Shown: positions 31,824 to 38,235 of the stretch, one piece after another | Layout: every line of letters begins with the position of its first letter | Numbering within the stretch: the first letter of the stretch is position 1 | Source: a virus | Length of the DNA: 38,611 nucleotides | Direction: 5' to 3' (one strand) | IMG/VR virus record: IMGVR_UViG_3300027902_000340 | Span: 1 to 38,611 of that record | Translations under genes and position numbers: made by a program | Notes under the pieces: generated by a model | Database searches by the model: none | What the model was told of the DNA's origin: nothing | What the model saw: the letters and a program-made list of their open reading frames with translations, nothing else

Positions 31824-32629
31824 AAGACCCCGCAGTTTTGTGGTATTACCAGGACTTCTTAGTCGGCACGGAATTTATGACTGATGAGGAAGTTGGAAAA
31901 TATACACGAATACTTTGTCACCAAGCCGACAAGGGACATTTAACAAAAAGACAAATATTAAGTATTTGCAAAACAAGGGAAATACCGGAAGTTATTGCGG
32001 AGAAATTGCTTATTGATGAAGAGGGAAATTATTACCAAAACAGGATGCAAATTGAAAAAGATAAACGGAATAAACACATAGAACACCAAAGCGAAAATGC
32101 AAAAAAAAGATGGCAAAAAGATGAATGCCGTGGCAATGCCGTGGCAATGCCTTTATTAAATGAAGATGAAAATATAAATGAAAATAAAGATTTAATTGAA
32201 TTATATAAAAAGGTGGTAGTTTTTTTTGATGAAGATTTGCGGCCCAAAACTGATAAACAAAAGAATGATTGGATTGATACTTTGGATAAACTTATTCGCA
32301 TTGATGGTAAAACTCCTGACGTGATTGCTCAAGTAATTAAGAGAACTCGGATGGATGATTTCTGGCGGAAGAATTTTATGTCAATTATGAAACTTCGGCA
32401 AAAGGATAAAAACGGTGTGCAGTTTTTCTTACGTTTTGAAAAGTTATTTATTGGAGAAAATAAAGGTCCGGAATATTTTACTTATAATGATATTTTGAAA
32501 AAGCATGATGTTTCCGGCCCGGCTGTTTGGAATATTTATAAGCCGGTAATGATAAATGGTAAGACAAATCCTTCCTGGGTACATATTGATGACATTAAGA
32601 AATATAGTCTTAAAATAGTTAATCCATGA
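31820..32629 (+). CDS. Replication initiation protein (DUF1376-like)
   Basis: A 269-residue protein. The N-terminal 60 residues (PAVLWYYQDFLVGTEFMTDEEVGKYTRILCHQADKG) match the DUF1376/replisome-organiser start, followed by SENAKKRWQK (90-99), the tail of the winged-helix domain. A low-complexity linker (100-125) is encoded by an 11-bp tandem repeat. The C-terminal part (130-269) is helical, in the place where related proteins bind a helicase. It would bind the origin, possibly inside its own gene, and load the replication machinery. ATGA coupling to the genes on both sides. Confidence 0.7.
   Translation: MKDPAVLWYYQDFLVGTEFMTDEEVGKYTRILCHQADKGHLTKRQILSICKTREIPEVIAEKLLIDEEGNYYQNRMQIEKDKRNKHIEHQSENAKKRWQKDECRGNAVAMPLLNEDENINENKDLIELYKKVVVFFDEDLRPKTDKQKNDWIDTLDKLIRIDGKTPDVIAQVIKRTRMDDFWRKNFMSIMKLRQKDKNGVQFFLRFEKLFIGENKGPEYFTYNDILKKHDVSGPAVWNIYKPVMINGKTNPSWVHIDDIKKYSLKIVNP
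32125..32151 (+). repeat. 11-bp tandem repeat; possible origin iterons
   Basis: ATGCCGTGGCA occurs twice in tandem (32125-32135, 32136-32146) plus ATGCC. It lies in the linker of the initiator gene and is followed by about 80 bases of very AT-rich DNA (32152-32230). Lambda-type phages place origin iterons inside the initiator gene. The unit is 11 bp, one helical turn, and not a multiple of three, so it is not simply a protein repeat. Confidence 0.45.
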
Positions 32630-32994
32630 TAACATTTACTGAAATTCAAAATGTAATTTGTAACGGTGAGAAAATCCCGTCCGAATCATTGAAAGGCAGA
32701 ACAAGAAAGCATGAAATAGTTCTGGCCCGTCAGATGATAATTTATTTCCTGAAGAAATACACTAAAGAATCCCTTTTGCAAATGGCAAGGCATTACGGCA
32801 GGGATCACTCAACGGCAATTCATAGTATTAAAACTGTGAATAACTTCATAGATACAGACAAGAACTTTGCCAGGAAGATAAATTCATATAATCAGGAAAT
32901 TGCGAGAAAGTCTGATTTAATTTTTCATAAACATCTGAGAGAAATGAAATGTGGTTTTCCGATTGTCCGGGAGCCGATAATGATTTATAACTGA
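32626..32994 (+). CDS. Stand-alone DnaA domain IV-like protein
   Basis: A 122-residue protein containing the DnaA C-terminal DNA-binding domain without the AAA+ part: RTRKHEIVLARQMIIYFLKKYTKESL (25-50), MARHYGRDHSTAIHSIKTVNNFID (52-75). The GRDHSTAIHSIK core is the DnaA-box recognition helix. Such proteins could bind DnaA boxes on the phage or host chromosome, and so recruit or block DnaA. It follows the initiator gene with ATGA overlap and its TGA overlaps the next gene by one base. Confidence 0.85.
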   Translation: MITFTEIQNVICNGEKIPSESLKGRTRKHEIVLARQMIIYFLKKYTKESLLQMARHYGRDHSTAIHSIKTVNNFIDTDKNFARKINSYNQEIARKSDLIFHKHLREMKCGFPIVREPIMIYN

Positions 32995-33233
32995 TGAGAA
33001 TCCTTTTATTGATATTGCTTTTACTTTCTCCTCTGACGCTCCACGCACCTATTCTGGAAGTCATTCCCGCTTGGCATTATGTGAGTTTTGACATCCAGGA
33101 GAACAGAATTATCACTGAACACGGAAGTTATTCTTTTGAGAAACTCCCAGCTGGATTCCTGGTATTGGAAAGGAAAAGAAAAAACTATTATGAGATTAGG
33201 ATTAAAAAGTTTGAACGAAGATATGTAAAATAA
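32994..33233 (+). CDS. Small exported protein
   Basis: A 79-residue protein with a signal peptide (RILLLILLLLSPLTLHA, cut probably after Ala18). The mature part is basic at its end (ERKRKNYYEIRIKKFERRYVK) and beta-rich. It begins in a TGATG overlap. It would act in the periplasm, perhaps against superinfecting phage, but no family is recognised. The next 86 bases hold a long hairpin. Confidence 0.5.
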   Translation: MRILLLILLLLSPLTLHAPILEVIPAWHYVSFDIQENRIITEHGSYSFEKLPAGFLVLERKRKNYYEIRIKKFERRYVK

Positions 33234-33234
33234 G

Positions 33235-33302
33235 CCAGAAGTGAGAACCCAAATAACAGAAGTAGTCTATTGCTTTCAACTGTATGTTTGGGCGGCTTCT
33301 GG
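33235..33302 (+). other. Long imperfect RNA hairpin
   Basis: Three nested pairings start two bases after the stop at 33233: CCAGAAG (33235-33241) with CTTCTGG (33296-33302), CCCAAA (33248-33253) with TTTGGG (33287-33292), and ACAG (33256-33259) with CTGT (33280-33283). The loop is 20 nt. No T run follows, so it is not a simple terminator. It lies before ATG 33320 and probably shapes or regulates that gene's message. Confidence 0.6.
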
Positions 33303-33319
33303 TGATAAAAAATGAAGAG

Positions 33320-33538
33320 ATGAAAACAGAATTATTTAAAAAGGTATTTATCAAATCAGAAGAGGATTTGCCGAAAGAAAAAGGAGATTATTATGCTCTT
33401 CAAGATGACTTTGAGGGGGAAGTTATTTTAATGCACTTTGACGAAAAAACAAGACAACTTTGGTTAGATTTTAAAATTATTTGGTATCTCCAGCCTCTTC
33501 CCGATAAACCCGAAATAACGGATGAGGATATTGAATAA
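33320..33538 (+). CDS. Hypothetical early protein, possibly cut short by TAA
   Basis: A 72-residue acidic protein starting at ATG 33320 (MKTELFKKVFIKSEEDLPKE). An ATG at 33284 keeps the frame open but lies inside a strong hairpin, so I reject it. The strands EGEVILMHFDEKTRQLWLDFKIIWYLQPLP suggest a small beta domain. The frame stops at TAA 33536-33538 after DEDIE, yet the same frame continues for 38 sense codons beyond. The stop may be a recent nonsense mutation. Confidence 0.55.
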   Translation: MKTELFKKVFIKSEEDLPKEKGDYYALQDDFEGEVILMHFDEKTRQLWLDFKIIWYLQPLPDKPEITDEDIE

Positions 33539-33655
33539 TGGGCAAAAGAAAAATATTTAAAATTAGGTTATATAGATATTGAACTTGCTCGTTATTTTAG
33601 TTCTAAAGAAGGAGTTAAAGCAATGAGAGACGGATTAATCAAAAGCAGTAAATAA
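33539..33655 (+). pseudogene. In-frame 3' extension of the preceding gene
   Basis: Directly after TAA 33536-33538, the same frame reads WAKEKYLKLGYIDIELARYF and ends at TAA 33653-33655, two bases before the next ATG. The segment has protein-like composition with a helical charged pattern and no other gene covers it. It is probably the lost C-terminal end of the preceding gene. Confidence 0.55.
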
Positions 33656-33656
33656 G

Positions 33657-34100
33657 ATGAAAACAAAAGAGAAAATTAAATTATTTCTTGAGTTAAATCA
33701 TGTTCGTGAAGATACTCCTTTAACCGGTAAATCATGTATTTCATTAATAGAAAAATGGAATGAAGAATATGCCTCTGAACGCACGGCAAAGATGCAGAAA
33801 TTAATTGATAAACAAGATGAATTAATTAAACTTATAGAAAGCAAAATCCAATGGTGGTCTATGAGTGATGATTACAACCGATTAAGGAATGAACTTAAAT
33901 CTCTTCGTGAAAAGGATGAGGAACCGGAATTGAGAGATGAAAAGAAACCAATATTTGAAAAAGAATTTGTAGAATGGGCCATTATTGATGTTTGTAAATT
34001 TTATCGTAATAACAATTTTATTGTAGTTGAGAATAAGAAAGAGTTTATTACTATTTACGATCTTCATAATTATTGGTTAACAGAAATAAATATCAAATGA
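33657..34100 (+). CDS. Hypothetical coiled-coil protein
   Basis: A 147-residue protein. The N-terminus (TKEKIKLFLELNHVREDTPLTG) and the central charged helix (about 36-96: SERTAKMQKLIDKQDELIK and following) suggest a coiled-coil dimer. The C-terminal 50 residues (FVEWAIIDVCKFYRNNNFIVV) form a small mixed domain. Similar proteins occur in Bacteroidota phages without known function. It overlaps the next gene by four bases. Confidence 0.5.
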   Translation: MKTKEKIKLFLELNHVREDTPLTGKSCISLIEKWNEEYASERTAKMQKLIDKQDELIKLIESKIQWWSMSDDYNRLRNELKSLREKDEEPELRDEKKPIFEKEFVEWAIIDVCKFYRNNNFIVVENKKEFITIYDLHNYWLTEINIK

Positions 34101-34327
34101 AAACAATAAATGTTAAAGTTGGTAAACAATATCTCTATAATGGATCTATTGTTACAGTCATAAAAAGAATTTTAGGCAAAGAGAAATCTAAACCTAATAT
34201 GCAAAGTGGTGAGTTATTTATTGGATTCAAGAGAGGAAGAAAATCATTTCTATTAGATAATGGAATTACAGTTTTTTCAGATCAGTTAAAAGAAATACCT
34301 CAAATCCCGCTAAAGAGAATAATTTAA
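34097..34327 (+). CDS. Small beta-rich basic protein
   Basis: A 76-residue protein starting at ATG 34097 (an ATGA overlap). An upstream alternative at 34073 is less likely. Strands TINVKVGKQYLYNGSIVTVIKRI, LFIGFKRGRKSFLLDNGITVF, and basic residues suggest a nucleic-acid-binding SH3- or OB-like barrel. No named family. Confidence 0.45.
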   Translation: MKTINVKVGKQYLYNGSIVTVIKRILGKEKSKPNMQSGELFIGFKRGRKSFLLDNGITVFSDQLKEIPQIPLKRII

Positions 34328-34338
34328 AATAGATAGAT

Positions 34339-34545
34339 ATGAGATACATTCAGCACAAAGGAGGACAGAAGCTTCATATATCATTTGAAATAGACGATGA
34401 TTTAACTCATCCTGTTTGTGGTCGGAAATTTAATCATTACCGTGCGTCATTTAATATACCTCTCGGTAACGCCTGTAAAGACTGTCTAAAAAGAATCAAC
34501 AGCAAAACATTCAATAGAAATGAATTTATAAAATCTAATCTATGA
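34339..34545 (+). CDS. Small zinc-binding-like protein
   Basis: A 68-residue protein with Cys28 near a His and a CKDC pair near residue 48 (PVCGRKFNHYR, then GNACKDCLKRI). This is a half of a zinc-ribbon arrangement completed by His6, His13, or others. ATGA overlap with the lipoprotein gene. Function unknown. Confidence 0.45.
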   Translation: MRYIQHKGGQKLHISFEIDDDLTHPVCGRKFNHYRASFNIPLGNACKDCLKRINSKTFNRNEFIKSNL

Positions 34546-34823
34546 AAACCTTATTATTCTTAATTCTCCTTTGTGCAATATTCTCCTGCAAAAAGTATCA
34601 GGATCACTGTTGGGGATGTGATTATCTCCGGTTGAATACCATTACAAAAGATACCCTCGTTAACTACAAAATGGAAAATTGGGGAATCTGCGATAAGACC
34701 AAAGATGAAATCATACTCTGGATGCAGAAAGAAGAAGAGAAGAAATTTGAAATCAAATGCGGAGATACAATCTGGATTAAAAATTATGTGCATTGTTTAC
34801 AGGCAACTTGCCCTGAATATTAA
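34542..34823 (+). CDS. Small lipoprotein
   Basis: A 93-residue protein with a lipoprotein signal (TLLFLILLCAIFSC): Cys16 preceded by Ser at -1 fits a Bacteroidota lipobox. Mature sequence has six further cysteines, some as HCWGCDY and HCLQATC, probably disulfide-bonded. It would sit in the inner or outer membrane. Small phage lipoproteins often block superinfection or act in lysis; which one applies here is not shown by the sequence. Confidence 0.65.
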   Translation: MKTLLFLILLCAIFSCKKYQDHCWGCDYLRLNTITKDTLVNYKMENWGICDKTKDEIILWMQKEEEKKFEIKCGDTIWIKNYVHCLQATCPEY

Positions 34824-34834
34824 AATTTATAAAC

Positions 34835-34987
34835 ATGAAAATTAAAGTAAGATTTTTGGATTTGTGGTATGATATAAAGATTCCTGATTATCCTCAATAT
34901 TTCGGAATTTTACCATATATAATGTTTGTTAAAAGTAATTATGCAAGCTGCCTTTATATAGGGTTTTTAAACCTTAACATAAAATAA
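34835..34987 (+). CDS. Hypothetical small protein (50 aa)
   Basis: A 50-residue frame (KIKVRFLDLWYDIKIPDYPQ, then YFGILPYIMFVKSNYASCLY) rich in Tyr, Phe and Ile. It is preceded by AAACATG, common upstream sequence for starts in this region. Support comes from fitting the gap between two genes. Confidence 0.4.
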   Translation: MKIKVRFLDLWYDIKIPDYPQYFGILPYIMFVKSNYASCLYIGFLNLNIK

Positions 34988-34988
34988 G

Positions 34989-35162
34989 ATGAGCTTACTA
35001 AAATGGTTATTCGCTGGCCCGGTAATCCGGTCAAGAATCTTGAAACAAATTAAACTACATGAACACGTTCTTTCAATGCTTAAATCAGATAAAGATAAGC
35101 GTGAAGTTAACTGGATTATCCGGGAAGAATCAATATTGAATTTACTCAAAGGTCTATTATAA
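34989..35162 (+). CDS. Hypothetical small basic protein (57 aa)
   Basis: A 57-residue basic, helical protein (SLLKWLFAGPVIRSRILKQI, then REVNWIIREESILNLLKGLL). Two bases separate it from the gene before. The helices are amphipathic, and a membrane-surface or DNA-binding role is possible. Unknown family. Confidence 0.45.
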   Translation: MSLLKWLFAGPVIRSRILKQIKLHEHVLSMLKSDKDKREVNWIIREESILNLLKGLL

Positions 35163-35180
35163 ACATTAAAACTTAAAATT

Positions 35181-35363
35181 ATGAACGATGAATTTTTAAC
35201 AGAAGTTGAGCAGATAGTACAAGTTATTACCGACAGACCTATCGCACAAGCAAACGAACTATTTGAAGCAATCCACAGAAAGTTTAAAGAAGTTCAAGCT
35301 GAAAGAATAGCAAAAGCAAATCAGGAAATGAAAGAAGCAAAAGCAAGTCTGAGGAGATTATAA
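35181..35363 (+). CDS. Small helical protein (60 aa)
   Basis: A 60-residue all-helical charged protein (FLTEVEQIVQVITDR, then EAIHRKFKEVQAERIAKANQ). It may form a short coiled coil. Its stop is immediately followed by the arm of a long hairpin. Confidence 0.45.
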   Translation: MNDEFLTEVEQIVQVITDRPIAQANELFEAIHRKFKEVQAERIAKANQEMKEAKASLRRL

Positions 35364-35367
35364 ACAG

Positions 35368-35460
35368 TGATCCCCGGCAACGTTCTTTGCGTCATGCTCC
35401 TGGTTTTTATAACGGGTAATTTAAATTCTAAGTGAGCCTAAAACCGGGGATCATTTTTAA
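35368..35460 (+). terminator. Long-loop hairpin with T tract
   Basis: TGATCCCCGG (35368-35377) and CCGGGGATCA (35444-35453) form a perfect 10-bp stem, then TTTTTAA. The loop is 66 nt and contains CAACGTT and AACGGG, without an obvious inner stem. It starts four bases after the stop at 35363. The stem plus T run fits an intrinsic terminator; the large loop may be a small RNA or a regulated site. Confidence 0.6.
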
Positions 35461-35464
35461 ATGT

Positions 35465-35472
35465 TAAATTTG
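35465..35472 (+). promoter_or_regulatory. -7 box TAAATTTG before 35477 gene
   Basis: A perfect TAnnTTTG match, 12 bases before ATG 35477, just after a terminator hairpin. No clear -33 TTTG is present since the terminator arm covers that place. Same spacing as before the two homing endonucleases. Confidence 0.5.
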
Positions 35473-35476
35473 TATT

Positions 35477-35851
35477 ATGAAATATTTTAAGGTGAAGAAA
35501 TTAAAAATCGGAAATATTATTCGATGGGATTTGAACGATTATATGGATGAGTTTCAGCCAGAACAAGGTTATATAGATGGGCCCTTAGAATTATGGCAAT
35601 TAGGGCGTCCGGAAAGAATATCAGGTATCCCTTTATCTGATTCTCAAACAATTTCGAAATTACTCAATTATAGAGAATTGCATATAAAACAAAATCAAAT
35701 ATATGAAGATAATTCTAATAAGTATAGTGTTTTATTACAAGTCGGATCAAAACAATTTCAATTTAAAACTATTGAACTTATTGATTACTTTCATCAGTTA
35801 CAAAATATTTATTTGGAGATTACAGGAGAAGAGTTAATAAATAAGTGTTAA
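35477..35851 (+). CDS. Hypothetical conserved-type phage protein
   Basis: A 124-residue protein. Its N-terminus (KKLKIGNIIRWDLND), middle (LGRPERISGIPLSDSQT) and end (FHQLQNIYLEITGEEL) form a pattern I recall from short Bacteroidota phage proteins of unknown function, in which the last part reads HxLQNLYFxLTGxEL. It stands alone between a terminator and the late regulatory element, so it probably has its own transcript. Confidence 0.55.
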   Translation: MKYFKVKKLKIGNIIRWDLNDYMDEFQPEQGYIDGPLELWQLGRPERISGIPLSDSQTISKLLNYRELHIKQNQIYEDNSNKYSVLLQVGSKQFQFKTIELIDYFHQLQNIYLEITGEELINKC

Positions 35852-35859
35852 TAAAAATA

Positions 35860-35902
35860 TTGACAAAATTCATTAATGTATTGACAAAATGATGTAAATT
35901 GC
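35860..35902 (+). promoter_or_regulatory. Duplicated TGACA/TTGACA regulatory element, copy 2
   Basis: TTGACA at 35860 and 35881 (21 bp apart), 8 bases, then TAAATTGC (35895-35902). It matches the copy at 29782-29825, with one T fewer in the last box. It lies before the terminase genes, so it is a candidate late promoter or operator. Confidence 0.6.
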
Positions 35903-35941
35903 GAATTGTTTTAGGGATTAAGACATTTGCTTATGAGAATG

Positions 35942-35979
35942 AAGGCGGGATTTTCTGGTAGAGAGTTCCGCCTTTAATT
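35942..35979 (+). terminator. Leader hairpin before terminase (attenuator-like)
   Basis: AAGGCGG (35942-35948) pairs with CCGCCTT (35968-35974), loop 19 nt, then TTAATTT. It lies between the regulatory element and the first late gene, ten bases before ATG 35988. A terminator there would have to be bypassed for late expression. Confidence 0.55.
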
Positions 35980-35987
35980 TATTAAAG

Positions 35988-36449
35988 ATGGGCGCACCTC
36001 TTGGAAATCAGTTCTGGAAATTAAGATCAAAGCATGGGAGAGATAAGTTATTTAAAACTCCTGAATTACTTTGGCAAGCTGCTTGCGAATACTTTCAATG
36101 GTGCGAAGATCATCCCCTCTATGAAACGAGGGGTTTTGCATATCAAGGAGTAGTGACAAAAGAAGTGTTTCCTAAAATGCGAGCAATGACACTTTCGCAA
36201 CTTTGTTTTTATCTCAATTGTAATGAAGCATATTTCAGGACATTCAAGGCGCAATTACCTGATGGAGAGAAAGATTTTAACACAGTCATTGCAGATATTG
36301 AAAAAACAATTTATGATCAGAAGTTCCAGGGTGCTTCAGCAGATTTGCTTAATGCGAATATCATTGCACGTGATTTGGGTCTGAAAGAGCGGACTGACTT
36401 AACGTCCGATGATGATAAAATAAATATTATCTGGAAAGATAAGAAATGA
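35988..36449 (+). CDS. Terminase small subunit
   Basis: A 153-residue protein beginning GAPLGNQFWKLRSKHGRDKLF, a pattern of DNA-packaging small subunits (gp3-like). Helical central part (LLWQAACEYFQWCEDHP, TLSQLCFYLNCNEAYFRTF) would be the helix-turn-helix that recognises packaging sites. The C-terminus (DLGLKERTDLTSDDDKINIIW) is the usual acidic and hydrophobic tail that contacts the large subunit. ATGA overlap with the large terminase gene confirms the pairing. Confidence 0.85.
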   Translation: MGAPLGNQFWKLRSKHGRDKLFKTPELLWQAACEYFQWCEDHPLYETRGFAYQGVVTKEVFPKMRAMTLSQLCFYLNCNEAYFRTFKAQLPDGEKDFNTVIADIEKTIYDQKFQGASADLLNANIIARDLGLKERTDLTSDDDKINIIWKDKK

Positions 36450-37606
36450 GGCAGGAAATATTCAAGACTAAAATATTTGATAAAAATCTTGCTGCAAAAA
36501 CAAGATACGTTTTTGATGAAGGCGGTACGAGAAGTTCAAAAACATTTAGTATAAATCAAGTCATTTATAATTTAGCAGTTGAAGATAGAGAGCCAACTGT
36601 CAACAGTATAGTTTCAGAAACGATGCCGCATCTCAAAAAGGGAGCGATGAGAGATTTTCTCAACTTCTTAAAAAATAATAATCTCTACTCGGAAAGGAAC
36701 CATAATAAATCAGATAATATTTTTACTGTCAATAAATCTATTATTGAATTTTTCTCAGTTGACACGCCAGATAAAGTACATGGGCCGGAAAGGGATAGAA
36801 TTTTCGTCAACGAACTTCAATATATCGATTACGACACTTTTTTTCATTTGGCGCAAAGAACACGTAAGCAAATTTTCGCTGACTGGAACCCGGTAAGTGA
36901 GTTTTGGGTTTATGAACAGTATATTAACAATCCTCAATATGAGAATGATATTACACTAATTCATTCAACAGTAAAAGATAATCCATTTGAATCGGAAGAA
37001 ATTGTAAAAGATATTTATCGCAGAGCCGAACGTGACCCGAATTACAAACGGGTTTATCTCGAAGGTCTGATAGGTCAACTCGAAGGCGTAATTTATCCCC
37101 GGTGGGATTATGGCGAGTTCGACAGTTCGTTGCCTTATGGTTTCGCCCTGGATTTCGGTTTTCATCCCGACCCTGATGCGATGGTAAAAGTTGCGATAGA
37201 TGCACGCAAACGGAAGATTTACGCAAAGGAATGTTTCTATTTAAACAACTTACAGATTTCTGATTTGCGGTCACAGGTCAGGTCTCATGCAAAATCACAC
37301 GAATTAATCATTGCTGATAGCGAGGATCCACGATTGATCTCCGAGTTAAAGGATACTCCATTGAACATTAAAGGCGTTAAAAAGCATGAAGGAAGCGTTC
37401 TGGAGGGCATACGACTGGTCCAGGATTACGATATAATAGTTGATAAAGACTCACTGAATCTTATAAAAGAACTCCGTAATTATACATGGAACGATAAAAA
37501 AGCCGGGATCCCGAATAAAGGATTCGATCATTTGCTTTCCGGGATTCGTTACTTTGTTCAGAGTACGACTGCAAACAAACCAATTCACCAGGTATGGTAC
37601 ACATAG
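36446..37606 (+). CDS. Terminase large subunit
   Basis: A 386-residue motor-nuclease. The ATPase part has Walker A-like GGTRSSKT (26-33) and Walker B RIFVNE (119-123, catalytic Glu123). The RNase H-like nuclease part has ALDFGF with Asp236, ADSEDP with Asp291 and FDHLLSGIRY with Asp361, the expected three acids. It pumps DNA into the prohead and cuts at the end. Short but complete; similar lengths occur in Bacteroidota phages. The 3' end overlaps the next gene by 13 bases. Confidence 0.92.
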   Translation: MRQEIFKTKIFDKNLAAKTRYVFDEGGTRSSKTFSINQVIYNLAVEDREPTVNSIVSETMPHLKKGAMRDFLNFLKNNNLYSERNHNKSDNIFTVNKSIIEFFSVDTPDKVHGPERDRIFVNELQYIDYDTFFHLAQRTRKQIFADWNPVSEFWVYEQYINNPQYENDITLIHSTVKDNPFESEEIVKDIYRRAERDPNYKRVYLEGLIGQLEGVIYPRWDYGEFDSSLPYGFALDFGFHPDPDAMVKVAIDARKRKIYAKECFYLNNLQISDLRSQVRSHAKSHELIIADSEDPRLISELKDTPLNIKGVKKHEGSVLEGIRLVQDYDIIVDKDSLNLIKELRNYTWNDKKAGIPNKGFDHLLSGIRYFVQSTTANKPIHQVWYT

Positions 37607-38235
37607 ATAAGCTCACATTGAAAGATATGATGTTTAATACACTTCTTTATTCTGGCCTTCCTGAAGGACTCGTTCAACTTCCGGTCCCGGATCAGATAAG
37701 GATAAAAGACAAGAATTATCCCGTTCCTGCCACTTTAGAGGAGTTCTGTAAGATGATCTGTTATGGGCAAAGGTTATTCATCACCCGGAAGGAAGATAAT
37801 GATTTTGGCGTTATTATTCGTGTTATGGACGGTTATTATTATCCGATTGTCACGGGCGGAAAATGGGATGAAGACATTGCATTGAAGTTCGGAAAACTTA
37901 TAATAACCTGCATGGTGAAGGATTTATACCCGGTTGCGAACCATCTCATAAATCTTGTTAGTGAGATGTCAGAACGGGAACAAAAACTTCTTTACAGTGA
38001 ACCTACAAAGATGGAACTTGCTGCCGGGATCGAAAAACTTAATGTCTTCTCTGAGATGACTTCGCTCGATTTCCTTCGTGACGTAATGAAATGTACTGTT
38101 CCTGAAGTCTTACTTACTCCTTACAATGAATGCCTTGTCAGGTTTATGATAGCAAAGGAAACCGCAGGTTATCAGGAACGGTATTATGAGCTATTAAAGA
38201 AAGATTCTGAACCAAAATCAAAATATGTGAAATGA
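37594..38235 (+). CDS. Hypothetical late protein after terminase
   Basis: A 213-residue protein, mixed alpha/beta. N-terminus MVHIDKLTLKDMMFNTLLYSG, then a beta region (FGVIIRVMDGYYYPIVTGG, 91-105 area) and a helical second half. No family recognised. It lies where tail or head genes are expected. Start ATG 37594 lies in the end of the terminase gene. Could be a tail assembly component. Confidence 0.5.
   Translation: MVHIDKLTLKDMMFNTLLYSGLPEGLVQLPVPDQIRIKDKNYPVPATLEEFCKMICYGQRLFITRKEDNDFGVIIRVMDGYYYPIVTGGKWDEDIALKFGKLIITCMVKDLYPVANHLINLVSEMSEREQKLLYSEPTKMELAAGIEKLNVFSEMTSLDFLRDVMKCTVPEVLLTPYNECLVRFMIAKETAGYQERYYELLKKDSEPKSKYVK

Noticed and set aside
33284-33319. Upstream ATG for the gene at 33320
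   Set aside because: It lies inside the arm of a strong hairpin and adds residues without pattern.
33536-33538. TAA reassigned to an amino acid
   Set aside because: Many confident genes end at TAA, so a global recoding is not possible. Local read-through stays open but unproven.
75-37274. Many open frames on the minus strand
   Set aside because: Each lies opposite a well-supported + strand gene, has no recognisable domain and no start context. They are shadows.
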